Source: Ilumatobacteraceae bacterium (GTDB lineage: Bacteria; Actinomycetota; Acidimicrobiia; Acidimicrobiales; Ilumatobacteraceae). Taken from it: 6,648 nt of DNA. The stretch covers positions 1 through 6,648 of the forward strand of contig JAHRVJ010000119.1 in NCBI GenBank assembly GCA_019090765.1, given 5' to 3'. Numbering within the stretch: the stretch's first letter is position 1; the number at the start of each line of letters is the position of its first letter. Both the position numbers and the translations under genes were made by a program. Positions 6,562-6,648 of this stretch are shown in pieces. The notes below the pieces were generated by a model, which was not told the DNA's origin, searched no databases, and worked only from the letters and a program-made list of their open reading frames with translations.

Positions 6562-6647
6562 GTCGGAGTGGCGGAATGGCAGACGCGCTAGCTTGAGGTG
6601 CTAGTGAGGTATTTATCCTCGTGGGGGTTCAAGTCCCCCCTCCGACA
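6562..6647 (+). tRNA. tRNA-Leu, anticodon GAG
   Basis: A complete class II cloverleaf can be drawn by hand. The acceptor stem is GTCGGAG (6562-6568) with CTCCGAC (6640-6646), followed by discriminator A6647, as expected for leucine. The D stem is GCG/CGC (6571-6573 with 6584-6586). The anticodon stem is CTAGC/GCTAG (6588-6592 with 6600-6604), and loop TTGAGGT places GAG at 6595-6597. The long variable arm GAGG/CCTC (6606-6609 with 6617-6620) is the leucine/serine type. The T stem is GGGGG/CCCCC (6623-6627 with 6635-6639) with loop TTCAAGT. It reads CUC and CUU codons. The last base of the window is C, so an encoded CCA is possible but cannot be confirmed. Confidence 0.96.
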
Positions 6648-6648
6648 C

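Noticed and set aside
1..6648. CRISPR arrays, transposons, phage genes, toxin-antitoxin or defence genes
   Set aside because: No repeated spacer structure, transposase, integrase or small toxin-like gene is present. Every long stretch is explained by the importer, the PH-like gene, secG or the tRNA.

Overview
The window carries most of one dipeptide/oligopeptide ABC importer operon, then a small membrane protein gene, secG and a tRNA-Leu gene, all on the + strand. Sampled lines are roughly 55-63% G+C. GTG and TTG starts, an actinobacterial-type SecG (short, glycine-rich loop) and a likely leaderless secG transcript suggest a moderately GC-rich actinobacterium. The style of the binding protein fits Acidimicrobiia-like lineages, but no phylogenetic marker here settles this.

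Layout: 1-1503 is the extracellular solute-binding protein (5' end outside the window). 1504-1665 is a gap holding a very strong hairpin and a second, partly competing hairpin. 1666-2622 and 2622-3623 are the two permeases, 3625-4617 and 4614-5714 the two ATPases. These four genes are packed with 1-4 nt overlaps or a 1 nt gap, which indicates one translationally coupled transcript. Directly after the second ATPase is a two-helix membrane protein with a probable bacterial PH-like domain (5715-6269). secG follows (6281-6523), then a complete tRNA-Leu(GAG) gene (6562-6647) at the right edge.

How the genes work together: the lipid- or membrane-tethered binding protein would capture peptides outside the cell and deliver them to the permease heterodimer, driven by two different nucleotide-binding subunits. 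Both ATPases carry intact Walker A, Q-loop, signature, Walker B and H-loop motifs and a C-terminal four-cysteine group of the kind that binds an Fe-S cluster in this family. SecG is the small accessory subunit of the SecYEG translocon, which would export proteins such as the binding protein. The PH-like protein has no assigned function.

I found no CRISPR array, mobile element, toxin-antitoxin pair or defence system, and nothing that clearly qualifies as a new biological system. The points most worth a second look are the alternative hairpins between binding protein and permease, the leaderless-type secG promoter overlapping the preceding stop codon, an imperfect direct repeat bracketing secG, and the secG/tRNA-Leu(GAG) pairing, which also occurs in E. 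coli.
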